Part shown: positions 1 through 5,283 of the stretch, piece by piece
How the letters are laid out: each line of letters starts with the position of its first letter
How positions within the stretch are numbered: position 1 is the stretch's first letter
Origin: Gammaproteobacteria bacterium
GTDB lineage: Bacteria > Pseudomonadota > Gammaproteobacteria > Pseudomonadales > Azotimanducaceae
Length of the DNA: 5,364 bases
Assembly (NCBI GenBank): GCA_009840715.1
Contig: VXNE01000654.1
Coordinates: 1 to 5,364, forward strand
Direction of reading: 5' to 3'
The notes under the pieces: generated by a model
Databases searched by the model: none
What the model saw: only the letters and a program-made list of their open reading frames with translations
What the model was told of the DNA's origin: nothing
Position numbers and translations under genes: made by a program

Positions 1-598
1 GCGCCCTGCTCTCCTCCACCGACAACCGCACCTGGGGGTGGTACCCCCGGCCCCCCGGGCCCAGCGCCGGGACGGCGCGGAGGCCCACGCCGCGCAGGTT
101 GCGCGCGGCGAGATAGAGGTTCTCGTCGACCGACGTCGCGACAATGAGGACCTTGCCATGTGAAGGGGAGAGTTCGAGGGTCGCGAGCTTCGCGGCGAGG
201 GCCTGGGTCCTGGGGGAGTCTACGGAGAATTCGGAGGTGAGGAGGAGACGGTTCTGGCGGATCAGCTCGGAGAAAATACAGCGCATCGCGCCGCGGTACA
301 TCTTGCGGTTGACCTTCTGCGCATGGCTCCTGGGTTTCGCCGGAAACGTCCGGCCGCCGCCCCGCCGCAGCGGGCTGCGCGTCGAGCCCGCCCGCGACCG
401 GCCCGTGCCCTTCTGCCGATAGGGCTTGCGCCCGCCGCCCCGCACTTCCGCGCGGGTCTTCTGCGCATGCGTACCGCTGCGGCCCGCGGCCATGTACGCG
501 ACGACGACCTGGTGCACGAGGGCCTCGTTGAACACGCGCCCGAACGTGCCCTCCGCCAGCTCGATGCTGCCGCCGTCGTTTGCCAGGGAGAGTTCCAC
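1..598 (-). CDS. rplD: 50S ribosomal protein L4, 3' end outside window
   Basis: This is a partial gene; 199 codons are visible, the frame has no stop, and E. coli L4 has 201 residues, so only a few are missing. L4 binds 23S rRNA, lines the peptide exit tunnel with its loop, and in E. coli represses its own operon. Reading the minus frame from GTG gives MELSLANDGGSIELAEGTF, then FNEALVHQVVVAYMAAGRSGTHAQKTRAEVRGGGRKPYRQKGTGRSRAG at residues 23-71, the conserved extended loop. PRSHAQKVNRKMYRGAM and VDENLYLAARNL follow. Start GTG (598-596) has GGAAGA 9 nt upstream, and it aligns with the family N-terminus. Residues 180-189 (GPGGRGYHPQ) lie in an extreme G/C run and are unlike the usual hydrophobic sequence there, although spacing to the last helix is kept. 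It is the expected gene after rplC. Confidence 0.97.
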   Translation of the reverse strand, partial: MELSLANDGGSIELAEGTFGRVFNEALVHQVVVAYMAAGRSGTHAQKTRAEVRGGGRKPYRQKGTGRSRAGSTRSPLRRGGGRTFPAKPRSHAQKVNRKMYRGAMRCIFSELIRQNRLLLTSEFSVDSPRTQALAAKLATLELSPSHGKVLIVATSVDENLYLAARNLRGVGLRAVPALGPGGRGYHPQVRLSVEESRA

Positions 599-632
599 GC
601 GTGCTTGTCTTCCGTCGTCCAGCCGTTGCCGC

Positions 633-1289
633 CTAGGCGCCGGCGTTCCCGGCGGCCTTCACGGCGGGACGGATCGTCACGTCCCCTCCGGCCGGGCCCG
701 GTACCGCGCCCTTGATGAGCAGGAGGTTGCGTTCCGCGTCCACCCGCACCACCGTCAGGTTCTGCGTCGTCACGCGTTCGTCGCCGAGATGGCCGGCCAT
801 CTTCTTGCCCTTGAACACGCGCCCCGGCGTCTGGCACTGACCGATCGAACCCGGCGCCCGGTGCGCCTGGGAGTTGCCGTGGCTCCACCCCTGGGCGCCG
901 AACTTCCACCGCTTGATCGTGCCGGCGTACCCCTTGCCCTTCGAGACGCCGGTCACGTCCACTCTCTGTCCCTCCTCGAACTGCTCCGCGCCGATCTCGG
1001 CGCCGGGTTCGAGGGCTTCGTCAGGCTGCACGGCGAGCCGGAACTCCCAGACTCCCCGCCCGGCGGCCGTGCCCGCCTTGGCGAAGTGCCCGGCCATGGG
1101 CCGCGTCACCCGGTTGGGACGGGCCGCGCCGGCGGTCACCTGCACGGCGTCGTAGCCGTCCGACTCGACCGTCTTGACCTGGGTCACGCGGTTCGGTTCC
1201 ACCGCGATCACGGTCACGGGAATCGAGTCCCCTTCCGCCGTGAAGACGCGGGTCATGCCGCTCTTTTTCCCAACGACCCCGATGGCCAT
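633..1289 (-). CDS. rplC: 50S ribosomal protein L3
   Basis: This 218-residue protein is a full-length L3 (209 in E. coli). L3 binds 23S rRNA early in 50S assembly, and its extended loop reaches toward the peptidyl-transferase centre. Landmarks are GVVGKKSGMTRVFTAEG at residues 4-20, IPVTVIAVEPNRVTQVK at 23-39, AGHFAKAG at 66-73, GRGVWEFRL at 77-85, VTGVSKGKGYAGTIKRWKF at 112-130, and HRAPGSIGQCQTPGRVFKGKKMAGHLG at 143-169. Gln153 corresponds to E. coli Gln150, which PrmB methylates. The tail GNAGA extends beyond the E. coli end. The ATG at 1289 has GGAGAG 9 nt upstream and matches the family start. A 34-nt gap leads to rplD, so the two are probably translated from one mRNA. Confidence 0.99.
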   Translation of the reverse strand: MAIGVVGKKSGMTRVFTAEGDSIPVTVIAVEPNRVTQVKTVESDGYDAVQVTAGAARPNRVTRPMAGHFAKAGTAAGRGVWEFRLAVQPDEALEPGAEIGAEQFEEGQRVDVTGVSKGKGYAGTIKRWKFGAQGWSHGNSQAHRAPGSIGQCQTPGRVFKGKKMAGHLGDERVTTQNLTVVRVDAERNLLLIKGAVPGPAGGDVTIRPAVKAAGNAGA

Positions 1290-1305
1290 CCTGTTACGCT
1301 CTCCA

Positions 1306-1326
1306 TGCGACGGGCGATACGTCGCA
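1306..1326 (-). promoter_or_regulatory. Hairpin abutting the rplC ribosome-binding site
   Basis: TGCGACG (1326-1320) and CGTCGCA (1312-1306) on the minus strand are perfect 7-bp arms around the loop TATCGCC. The hairpin ends one base before GGAGAG (1304-1299), the rplC Shine-Dalgarno, and starts 8 nt after the terminator U-tract. Its position suggests control of rplC translation or an alternative fold with the upstream terminator. No ligand or protein is known. Confidence 0.5.
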
Positions 1327-1334
1327 GCGCTGTT

Positions 1335-1373
1335 AAGAAAACGCCGCCTCCGCAGTAAAGTGGAAGGCGGCGT
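1335..1373 (-). terminator. Intrinsic terminator or attenuator between rpsJ and rplC
   Basis: On the minus strand, ACGCCGCCT (1373-1365) and AGGCGGCGT (1349-1341) are perfect 9-bp arms. Two more C-G pairs form inside across a single bulged T, around a loop of about 10 nt. The stem ends directly in TTTTCTT (1341-1335), the U-tract expected of a Rho-independent terminator. It begins 17 nt after the rpsJ stop codon. No convincing promoter lies between it and rplC, so it more likely acts as a partial terminator or regulated attenuator than as the end of an operon. The structure is seen directly; its efficiency is inference. Confidence 0.8.
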
Positions 1374-1390
1374 CTCGCGTTATGCCAGCC

Positions 1391-1705
1391 TCAGTTCAAG
1401 CTGATCTGCACCTCTACGCCGGCGGCCAGATCGAGCTTCATCAGGGCATCGACGGTCTTCTCCGTCGGCTCGAGGATGTCAAGCAGGCGCTTATGGGTGC
1501 GGATTTCGTACTGATCGCGCGCGTCCTTGTCGACGTGGGGCGAGATCAGGACGGTGTAGCGCTCCTTGCGGGTCGGCAGGGGAATGGGCCCGAGTACCTG
1601 CGCACCGGTACGCTTCGCCGTGTCGACGATCTCCTCCGTCGACACGTCGATCAACCGGTGATCGAACGCCTTCAGGCGTATGCGAATTCGCTGGTTCTGG
1701 ACCAC
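1391..1705 (-). CDS. rpsJ: 30S ribosomal protein S10 (NusE)
   Basis: This 104-residue protein is nearly identical in layout to E. coli S10 (103 residues). It is a 30S head protein and, as NusE, partners NusB in transcription antitermination and can bridge to NusG. Family motifs are QNQRIRIRLKAFDHRLID at residues 3-20, EIVDTAKRTGAQVLGPIPLPTRKERYTVLISPHV at about 25-58, KDARDQYEIRTHKRLLDI, and EPTEKTVDALMKLDLAAGVEVQISL near the C-terminus. The start is GTG (1705-1703), with GAGGT (1715-1711) 5 nt upstream; the next codon is Val, one residue more than in E. coli. It is the first gene after the predicted S10 promoter and is followed 101 nt later by rplC, with a terminator-like hairpin between. 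Normally tuf would lie immediately upstream. Confidence 0.98.
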   Translation of the reverse strand: MVQNQRIRIRLKAFDHRLIDVSTEEIVDTAKRTGAQVLGPIPLPTRKERYTVLISPHVDKDARDQYEIRTHKRLLDILEPTEKTVDALMKLDLAAGVEVQISLN

Positions 1706-1888
1706 GAACTACCTCGAACCTCTCTTTGCGGAGAACAGTGTCCCCGCGTTCCATCAATTGCCTGTTCTGACCGTGCCTGTGCAAGTGCCAGCTCTGCTCG
1801 TGCAAGCCCTGCGAGCGCGGAAGCGCCCGCCTTGTCCGGACAACCCAGGCGACCCGGTAAGGGCGCCCGTGGCCCCCGGACAAACGGA
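1706..1888 (-). promoter_or_regulatory. Structured S10-operon leader RNA, candidate L4 target
   Basis: The untranslated stretch between the predicted start site and rpsJ contains several helices on the minus strand. TTGTCCGG (1883-1876) can pair over long range with CCGGACAA (1839-1832). GCGGGCGC (1830-1823) and GCGCTCGC (1818-1811) form an 8-bp hairpin with one G-U pair and a TTCC tetraloop. AGAACAG (1768-1762) and CTGTTCT (1738-1732) form a 7-bp stem with a 23-nt loop, ending 16 nt before the Shine-Dalgarno GAGGT (1715-1711). In E. coli, L4 binds the S10 leader and causes attenuation and translational repression. Position, length and helix content suggest the same here, but I could not align the E. 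coli helices HD and HE to this sequence. No U-rich attenuator tail is visible. Confidence 0.45.
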
Positions 1889-1894
1889 TCGCGC

Positions 1895-1923
1895 ATTCTA
1901 CGTTCGCCGTCACCATTACGCAA
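1895..1923 (-). promoter_or_regulatory. Predicted sigma70 promoter of the S10 operon
   Basis: On the minus strand TTGCGT (1923-1918) is followed after 17 bp by TAGAAT (1900-1895), 3/6 and 5/6 matches to consensus. The same -10 hexamer, spacer length and G+C-rich discriminator (GCGCG) occur at the promoter in front of rpsL. Transcription would begin near 1888, leaving a leader of about 183 nt before rpsJ, close to the 172-nt S10 leader of E. coli. The match to the rpsL promoter and the position raise confidence, but the start site is predicted. Confidence 0.65.
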
Positions 1924-1991
1924 CGCTGGCGGAGCGCTGCCGAAGGCGTTCCGAGCCGCCTCCCGGGAACCCTCGAAGCACCGTCCCGGCG

Positions 1992-4091
1992 CTAACGACT
2001 GACGATCTCCTCCGCGATGTTGCGCGGCACCTCCGCGTAGCGGGCGAACTCCATCGTGAACGTCGCGCGGCCCTGCGTCGCGGAGCGGAGATCCGTCGCG
2101 TAACCGAACATCTCGCCGAGTGGCACGTAGGCCCGGACGATCTTGCCGGACGGGTTCTCGTCGAGGCCGTCGATCATGCCGCGACGACGGTTCAGGTCGC
2201 CGACGACATGCCCCATGTACTCGCCGGGCGTGACGGCCTCGACCGCCACCACCGGCTCGAGCAGCACCGGCTTCGCCTTGAGGGCACCGTCGCGCAGCGC
2301 CTGGGAGCCGGCGATCCGGAAGGCGACCTCGGACGAGTCGACCTCGTGAAAGGACCCGTCGTACAGCGTCACCCGGACACCGATGAGCGGATAACCGGCC
2401 AGCACGCCGTTCGTCATCTGCTCCTCGACCCCGCGCTGCACGGCGGGGATGTACTCCTTCGGGACGACGCCGCCCGAGATCTCGTCCACGAACTCGAACC
2501 CGCCGCTGTCGCCGGACTCGCCGGGCAGCGGTTCGATCCTGAGCCAGACGTGCCCGTACTGGCCGCGTCCGCCGGTCTGGCGCACGAAACGGCCCTCCAC
2601 CTCGACGCGGTCGCGGATCGTTTCCCGGTACGCCACCTGCGGCTTGCCGACGTTCGCCTCGACACCGAACTCGCGTTTCATCCGGTCCACGATGATGTCG
2701 AGGTGGAGCTCGCCCATCCCCGCGATGATGGTCTGGCCCGACTCGTTGTCCGTGGTCACCCGGAACGACGGGTCCTCCTGCGCGAGCTTGGCCAGCGCGA
2801 TGGACATCTTGTCCTGGTCCGCCACCGAGCGCGGCTCCACCGCCACGTCGATGACCGGTTCCGGGAACTCCATGCGCTCCAGCGTGATGGGGTGCTGCGT
2901 GTCGCAGAGCGTGTCGCCCGTCGTCACGTCCTTCAGCCCGATCGCGGCGGCGATGTCGCCGGCGCGCACTTCCTTGATCTCGTTGCGGCTGTTCGAATGC
3001 AGCTGCACCATCCGGCCGACGCGTTCCCGCCGGCCCTTCACGGGGTTGTAGATCTGGTCTCCCGACTCGAGCACTCCCGAGTAGACGCGGAAGAACGTCA
3101 GCGTGCCCACGAACGGGTCGGTCGCGATCTTGAAGGCGAGCGCGGCGAACGGTTCGGCGTCATCCGACGCCCGCGTGGCCACGCTGCGGTCCTCGAGGGA
3201 GCCCTCGATGGACTTCACCTCCGTCGGCGCCGGCAGGTAGTCCACCACCGCGTCGAGCATCGCCTGCACGCCCTTGTTGCGGAACGCGGTCCCGCAGAGC
3301 GCCGGCACGATCTCGTTGTCGAGCGTGCGGATCCGCAAGCCCTGGCGGATGTCGTGCGGCTTCAGGTCGCCGTCCTCGAGATACCGCTCCATCAGTTCCT
3401 CGGTCGCCTCGGCCGCCGCTTCGACCATCTGCTCCCGGTAGGACTCGGCCTCTGCGCGCAGCGCGTCCGGGATCTCGCCCTCGACAAAGGAAATGCCGAG
3501 GTCCTCTTCGTCCCAGGTGATCGCCTTCATGGACACGAGGTCGATGACGCCCCGGAAGTTCTCCTCCGCGCCGATCGGCAACTGGACCGGTACGGGGAGG
3601 GCGCCGAGCCGGTCCCGAATCTGTTCCACGACCCGCAGGAAGTCCGCGCCGGCGCGATCCATCTTGTTGACGAACACCATCCGCGGGACCTCGTAGCGGT
3701 TCGCCTGCCGCCACACCGTCTCGGACTGGGGCTCGACTCCCGCCGTGCCGCAGAAGACGACCACCGCCCCGTCGAGCACCCGCAGGGAGCGCTCCACCTC
3801 GATGGTGAAGTCGACATGCCCCGGGGTGTCGATGATGTTGATGCGGTGCTCGTCGAACTGGTTGCCCATGCCGCGCCAGAAACAGGTGGTGGCGGCGGAG
3901 GTGATCGTGATCCCACGCTCCTGTTCCTGCTCCATCCAGTCCATGACGGCGGCGCCGTCGTGGACCTCGCCCAGCTTGTGCGACAGGCCCGTGTAGAACA
4001 GCACGCGTTCGGTGGTCGTCGTCTTCCCCGCATCCACGTGCGCGACGATTCCGATGTTGCGATACCGCCCGATGGGCGTACTGCGAGCCAT
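1992..4091 (-). CDS. fusA: Elongation factor G (EF-G)
   Basis: This 699-residue protein is a full-length bacterial EF-G (704 in E. coli), the cytoplasmic GTPase that drives tRNA-mRNA translocation and, with RRF, ribosome recycling. The GTPase domain shows AHVDAGKT (residues 17-24), the switch I segment QERGITITSAATT (57-69), DTPGH (88-92, with the catalytic His92) and NKMD (142-145). Later landmarks are PFVGTLTFFRVYSG in domain II, MGELHLDIIVDRMKREF in domain III, GGRGQYGHV at the start of domain IV, and FHEVDSSE with His582 at the domain IV tip, equivalent to E. coli His583. The C-terminal end reads MFGYATDLRSATQGRATFTMEF. The ATG at 4091 is chosen because AAGGAG (4104-4099) stands 7 nt upstream; the ATG at 4097 is too close to it, and the ATG at 4190 adds residues foreign to the family. 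It is separated from rpsG by 204 nt, much more than in E. coli. No tuf follows. Confidence 0.99.
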   Translation of the reverse strand: MARSTPIGRYRNIGIVAHVDAGKTTTTERVLFYTGLSHKLGEVHDGAAVMDWMEQEQERGITITSAATTCFWRGMGNQFDEHRINIIDTPGHVDFTIEVERSLRVLDGAVVVFCGTAGVEPQSETVWRQANRYEVPRMVFVNKMDRAGADFLRVVEQIRDRLGALPVPVQLPIGAEENFRGVIDLVSMKAITWDEEDLGISFVEGEIPDALRAEAESYREQMVEAAAEATEELMERYLEDGDLKPHDIRQGLRIRTLDNEIVPALCGTAFRNKGVQAMLDAVVDYLPAPTEVKSIEGSLEDRSVATRASDDAEPFAALAFKIATDPFVGTLTFFRVYSGVLESGDQIYNPVKGRRERVGRMVQLHSNSRNEIKEVRAGDIAAAIGLKDVTTGDTLCDTQHPITLERMEFPEPVIDVAVEPRSVADQDKMSIALAKLAQEDPSFRVTTDNESGQTIIAGMGELHLDIIVDRMKREFGVEANVGKPQVAYRETIRDRVEVEGRFVRQTGGRGQYGHVWLRIEPLPGESGDSGGFEFVDEISGGVVPKEYIPAVQRGVEEQMTNGVLAGYPLIGVRVTLYDGSFHEVDSSEVAFRIAGSQALRDGALKAKPVLLEPVVAVEAVTPGEYMGHVVGDLNRRRGMIDGLDENPSGKIVRAYVPLGEMFGYATDLRSATQGRATFTMEFARYAEVPRNIAEEIVSR

Positions 4092-4153
4092 CCTCATGCT
4101 CCTTGCATCGCGCGTCGCCGTTTTGCCGGCGCCCGCGCATGGGCCGTATTTTT

Positions 4154-4177
4154 CCTTGCTGCCGGCCTTGCTGCCGG
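4154..4177. repeat. Tandem 12-bp duplication in the fusA leader
   Basis: CCTTGCTGCCGG occurs twice with no gap, at 4154-4165 and 4166-4177, about 60 to 85 bp upstream of the fusA start. A near-perfect 20-bp palindrome with one mismatched pair lies at 4185-4204 beside it. Both add to the unusual length of this spacer. They look like recent local duplication or slippage, and no function is evident. Confidence 0.7.
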
Positions 4178-4226
4178 TGCAGTCGGACACCGCCGGCGGC
4201 GTCCGCGGCGTCGTGTGTGGGTGCCT

Positions 4227-4251
4227 CGGGCCCGGGACCGCTCCGGGCCCG
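4227..4251. repeat. G+C-rich hairpin in the rpsG-fusA spacer
   Basis: CGGGCCCGG (4227-4235) and CCGGGCCCG (4243-4251) are perfect 9-bp inverted arms with a 7-nt loop, all G/C in the stem. The mRNA hairpin would be very stable. The minus strand continues with AGGCACCC and has no U-run, so intrinsic termination is not supported. It may act in pausing, processing or partial uncoupling of fusA from rpsG; this is inference. Confidence 0.6.
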
Positions 4252-4276
4252 GTCGTCTCAAGTTCGACGGAGTCTC

Positions 4277-4299
4277 CTAGTGTCGTGTCACGACACTAG
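4277..4299. repeat. Perfect palindrome on the rpsG stop codon
   Basis: CTAGTGTCGTG (4277-4287) and CACGACACTAG (4289-4299) are perfect 11-bp inverted arms around one central base. The rpsG stop codon (minus strand 4298-4296) lies inside the outer end of one arm. In mRNA this could form a 10-bp stem with a 3-nt loop beginning at the stop codon. No U-tract follows in the direction of transcription, so it is not a canonical terminator. It could be an mRNA-stabilising or pausing hairpin, a protein-binding palindrome, or a copy of a dispersed repeat or element end. The arms are certain, but the function is unknown. Confidence 0.85.
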
Positions 4300-4766
4300 A
4301 ACCGGTAGTGCGAGAACGCCCGGTTCGCCTCCGCCATCCGGTGGGTGTCCTCGCGTTTGCGGACGGCCGTACCCCGGCCTTCGGCGGCGTCGCTCAGCTC
4401 CCCGGCGAGCCGCGCCGCCATGGATTTCTCGCCCCGGCCGCGGGCGCTGTCGACCAGCCACCGCATCGCCAGGGCCTGCCGCCGCGACGGCCGCACCTCC
4501 ACCGGGACCTGGTACGTGGCGCCGCCGACCCGGCGGGACTTCACCTCGACGAACGGCGCGACGGCCTCGAGGGCCTTCTCGAACGTCTCGATGGCGTCGC
4601 CGCGGTCGCGCTGCTCGATCCGCGCCAGCGCGCCGTAGACGATGCGTTCGGCCACGGACTTCTTGCCGCTCACCATCACGTGGTTGATGAACTTCGCCAC
4701 GGTCTGGTTATGGTACTTGGGGTCCGGGAGGATCTCCCGTTTCGCGACGATTCTGCGTCTTGGCAT
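4296..4766 (-). CDS. rpsG: 30S ribosomal protein S7
   Basis: This 156-residue protein is the normal length for bacterial S7. S7 binds the 3' major domain of 16S rRNA, nucleates assembly of the 30S head and contacts tRNA in the exit site. Clear family signatures are MPRRRIVAKREILPDPKY at the N-terminus, GKKSVAERIVYGAL at about 35-48, VEVKSRRVGGATYQVPVEVRP at about 74-94, RRQALAMRWLV at about 95-105, and KREDTHRMAEANRAFSHYRF at the C-terminus. The ATG at 4766 is supported by AAGGAG with a 5-nt spacer and by the family start; an in-frame start nine codons upstream is rejected. In E. coli S7 is the translational repressor of this operon. The stop codon (4298-4296) is embedded in a long palindrome, which is unusual. 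Confidence 0.99.
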   Translation of the reverse strand: MPRRRIVAKREILPDPKYHNQTVAKFINHVMVSGKKSVAERIVYGALARIEQRDRGDAIETFEKALEAVAPFVEVKSRRVGGATYQVPVEVRPSRRQALAMRWLVDSARGRGEKSMAARLAGELSDAAEGRGTAVRKREDTHRMAEANRAFSHYRF

Positions 4767-4857
4767 GTCGACTCCTTCAGGTGCGCCTGCCACGCATGGG
4801 CAGCCTTACTCGAGACCCGCGATGCCGGTCCCGCGGACGTTGCAGTTGCTTCGGCCT
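4767..4857 (-). promoter_or_regulatory. rpsL-rpsG spacer, candidate S7 autoregulatory site
   Basis: This 91-nt intercistronic region is close in length to the E. coli rpsL-rpsG spacer (about 96 nt), where S7 binds its own mRNA and represses translation. A small hairpin on the minus strand (CTGCC 4803-4799, GGCAG 4791-4787, 7-nt loop) lies 9 nt upstream of the rpsG Shine-Dalgarno AAGGAG (4777-4772). Another weak helix is possible further upstream, between GGGACC and GGTCTC. The functional role is inferred from position. I did not establish structural mimicry of the S7 site in 16S rRNA. Confidence 0.4.
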
Positions 4858-5229
4858 CTATTTCGGTTTCTTGGCGCCGTACTTGGAGCGCGCGCCGCGC
4901 CGGTCGGCCACGCCGGAAGCGTCGAGGGTGCCGCGGATCGTGTGGTACCGCACGCCCGGGAGGTCTCGCACGCGCCCTCCCCGGATGAGCACCACCGAGT
5001 GCTCCTGGAGATTGTGGCCCTCGCCGCCGATGTACGAGTTCACCTCGTAGCCGTTGGTGAGCCGCACACGGCAGACCTTGCGCAGCGCCGAATTGGGCTT
5101 CTTGGGCGTCGTCGTGTACACGCGTGTGCACACGCCCCGCTTCTGCGGCGATTTCTGCAGCGCCGGCACGATGTTCTTGGCCACCCGCCGCTTGCGGGGC
5201 TTGCGAACCAGCTGGCTGATGGTCGCCAT
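4858..5229 (-). CDS. rpsL: 30S ribosomal protein S12
   Basis: This 123-residue protein matches bacterial S12 (124 residues in E. coli) almost end to end. It sits at the decoding centre of the 30S subunit and helps monitor codon-anticodon pairing. Visible landmarks are MATISQLVRKPR at the N-terminus, TTTPKKPNSALRKVCRVRLTNG at about residues 39-60 with Lys43 intact, SYIGGEGHNLQEHSV at about 65-79, and GGRVRDLPGVRYH at about 84-96. Asp89, the site that RimO methylthiolates in E. coli, is present. Residue 88 is Arg (codon CGA, 4968-4966) where E. coli and most bacteria have Lys, a substitution known to give streptomycin resistance. The ATG at 5229 is chosen because GGAGAG lies a few bases upstream (5238-5233) and the family N-terminus starts there. 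In-frame extension further upstream would run through the promoter. It is the first gene of the str operon. Confidence 0.99.
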   Translation of the reverse strand: MATISQLVRKPRKRRVAKNIVPALQKSPQKRGVCTRVYTTTPKKPNSALRKVCRVRLTNGYEVNSYIGGEGHNLQEHSVVLIRGGRVRDLPGVRYHTIRGTLDASGVADRRGARSKYGAKKPK

Positions 5230-5254
5230 GGGCTCTCCAGACGAAAGGCGCGGC

Positions 5255-5283
5255 ATTCTATAGCCGGGGGGGCGGCCGTTCAA
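5255..5283 (-). promoter_or_regulatory. Predicted sigma70 promoter of the str operon
   Basis: On the minus strand, TTGAAC (5283-5278) is followed after exactly 17 bp by TAGAAT (5260-5255), 4/6 and 5/6 matches to the sigma70 -35 and -10 hexamers. Transcription would begin near 5248, giving a leader of only about 19 nt before rpsL. The bases just after the -10 (GCCGCGCC) form a G+C-rich discriminator, which in Proteobacteria is typical of stringently controlled stable-RNA and r-protein promoters. The spacer has a run of seven C, so the position of the hexamers matters more than the spacer content. The start site and control by ppGpp are inference. Confidence 0.75.

Noticed and set aside
831..839. 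Cys152 in L3 next to the methylated Gln, at the position of E. coli Asn149, where changes can give tiamulin resistance
   Set aside because: From memory, Cys or Ala occurs at this position in other Gammaproteobacteria such as Pseudomonas and Xanthomonas, so it is probably ordinary variation.
262..909. A 215-codon minus-strand frame overlapping rplC and rplD
   Set aside because: It is out of frame with both; the true L4 frame begins at GTG 598 and runs to the window edge.
426..1358. A 310-codon plus-strand frame antisense to rplC and rplD
   Set aside because: The minus strand encodes unmistakable L3 and L4 here; the composition of the plus frame is that of a codon-bias shadow.
1672..1923. Small minus-strand frames in the fusA-rpsJ spacer as a tuf replacement gene
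   Set aside because: They start within or beside the predicted promoter, overlap rpsJ out of frame, and show no family motif or good ribosome-binding site.
4092..4190. A 33-residue N-terminal extension of EF-G
   Set aside because: The Shine-Dalgarno AAGGAG is correctly spaced only for the ATG at 4091, where EF-G proteins begin; the extension covers the 12-bp tandem repeat.
4227..4251. The G+C hairpin after rpsG as an intrinsic terminator
   Set aside because: Neither strand has a U-tract following the stem.
1680..4280. An 866-codon open frame on the plus strand
   Set aside because: It runs antisense to fusA, is rich in Arg, His, Asp and Val, and has no recognisable domain. It is a shadow of the G+C-rich third positions of fusA.
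5230..5283. N-terminal extension of rpsL to position 5283
   Set aside because: It would translate the -10 region and spacer of the promoter, and the S12 family begins at MAT with a good Shine-Dalgarno before 5229.
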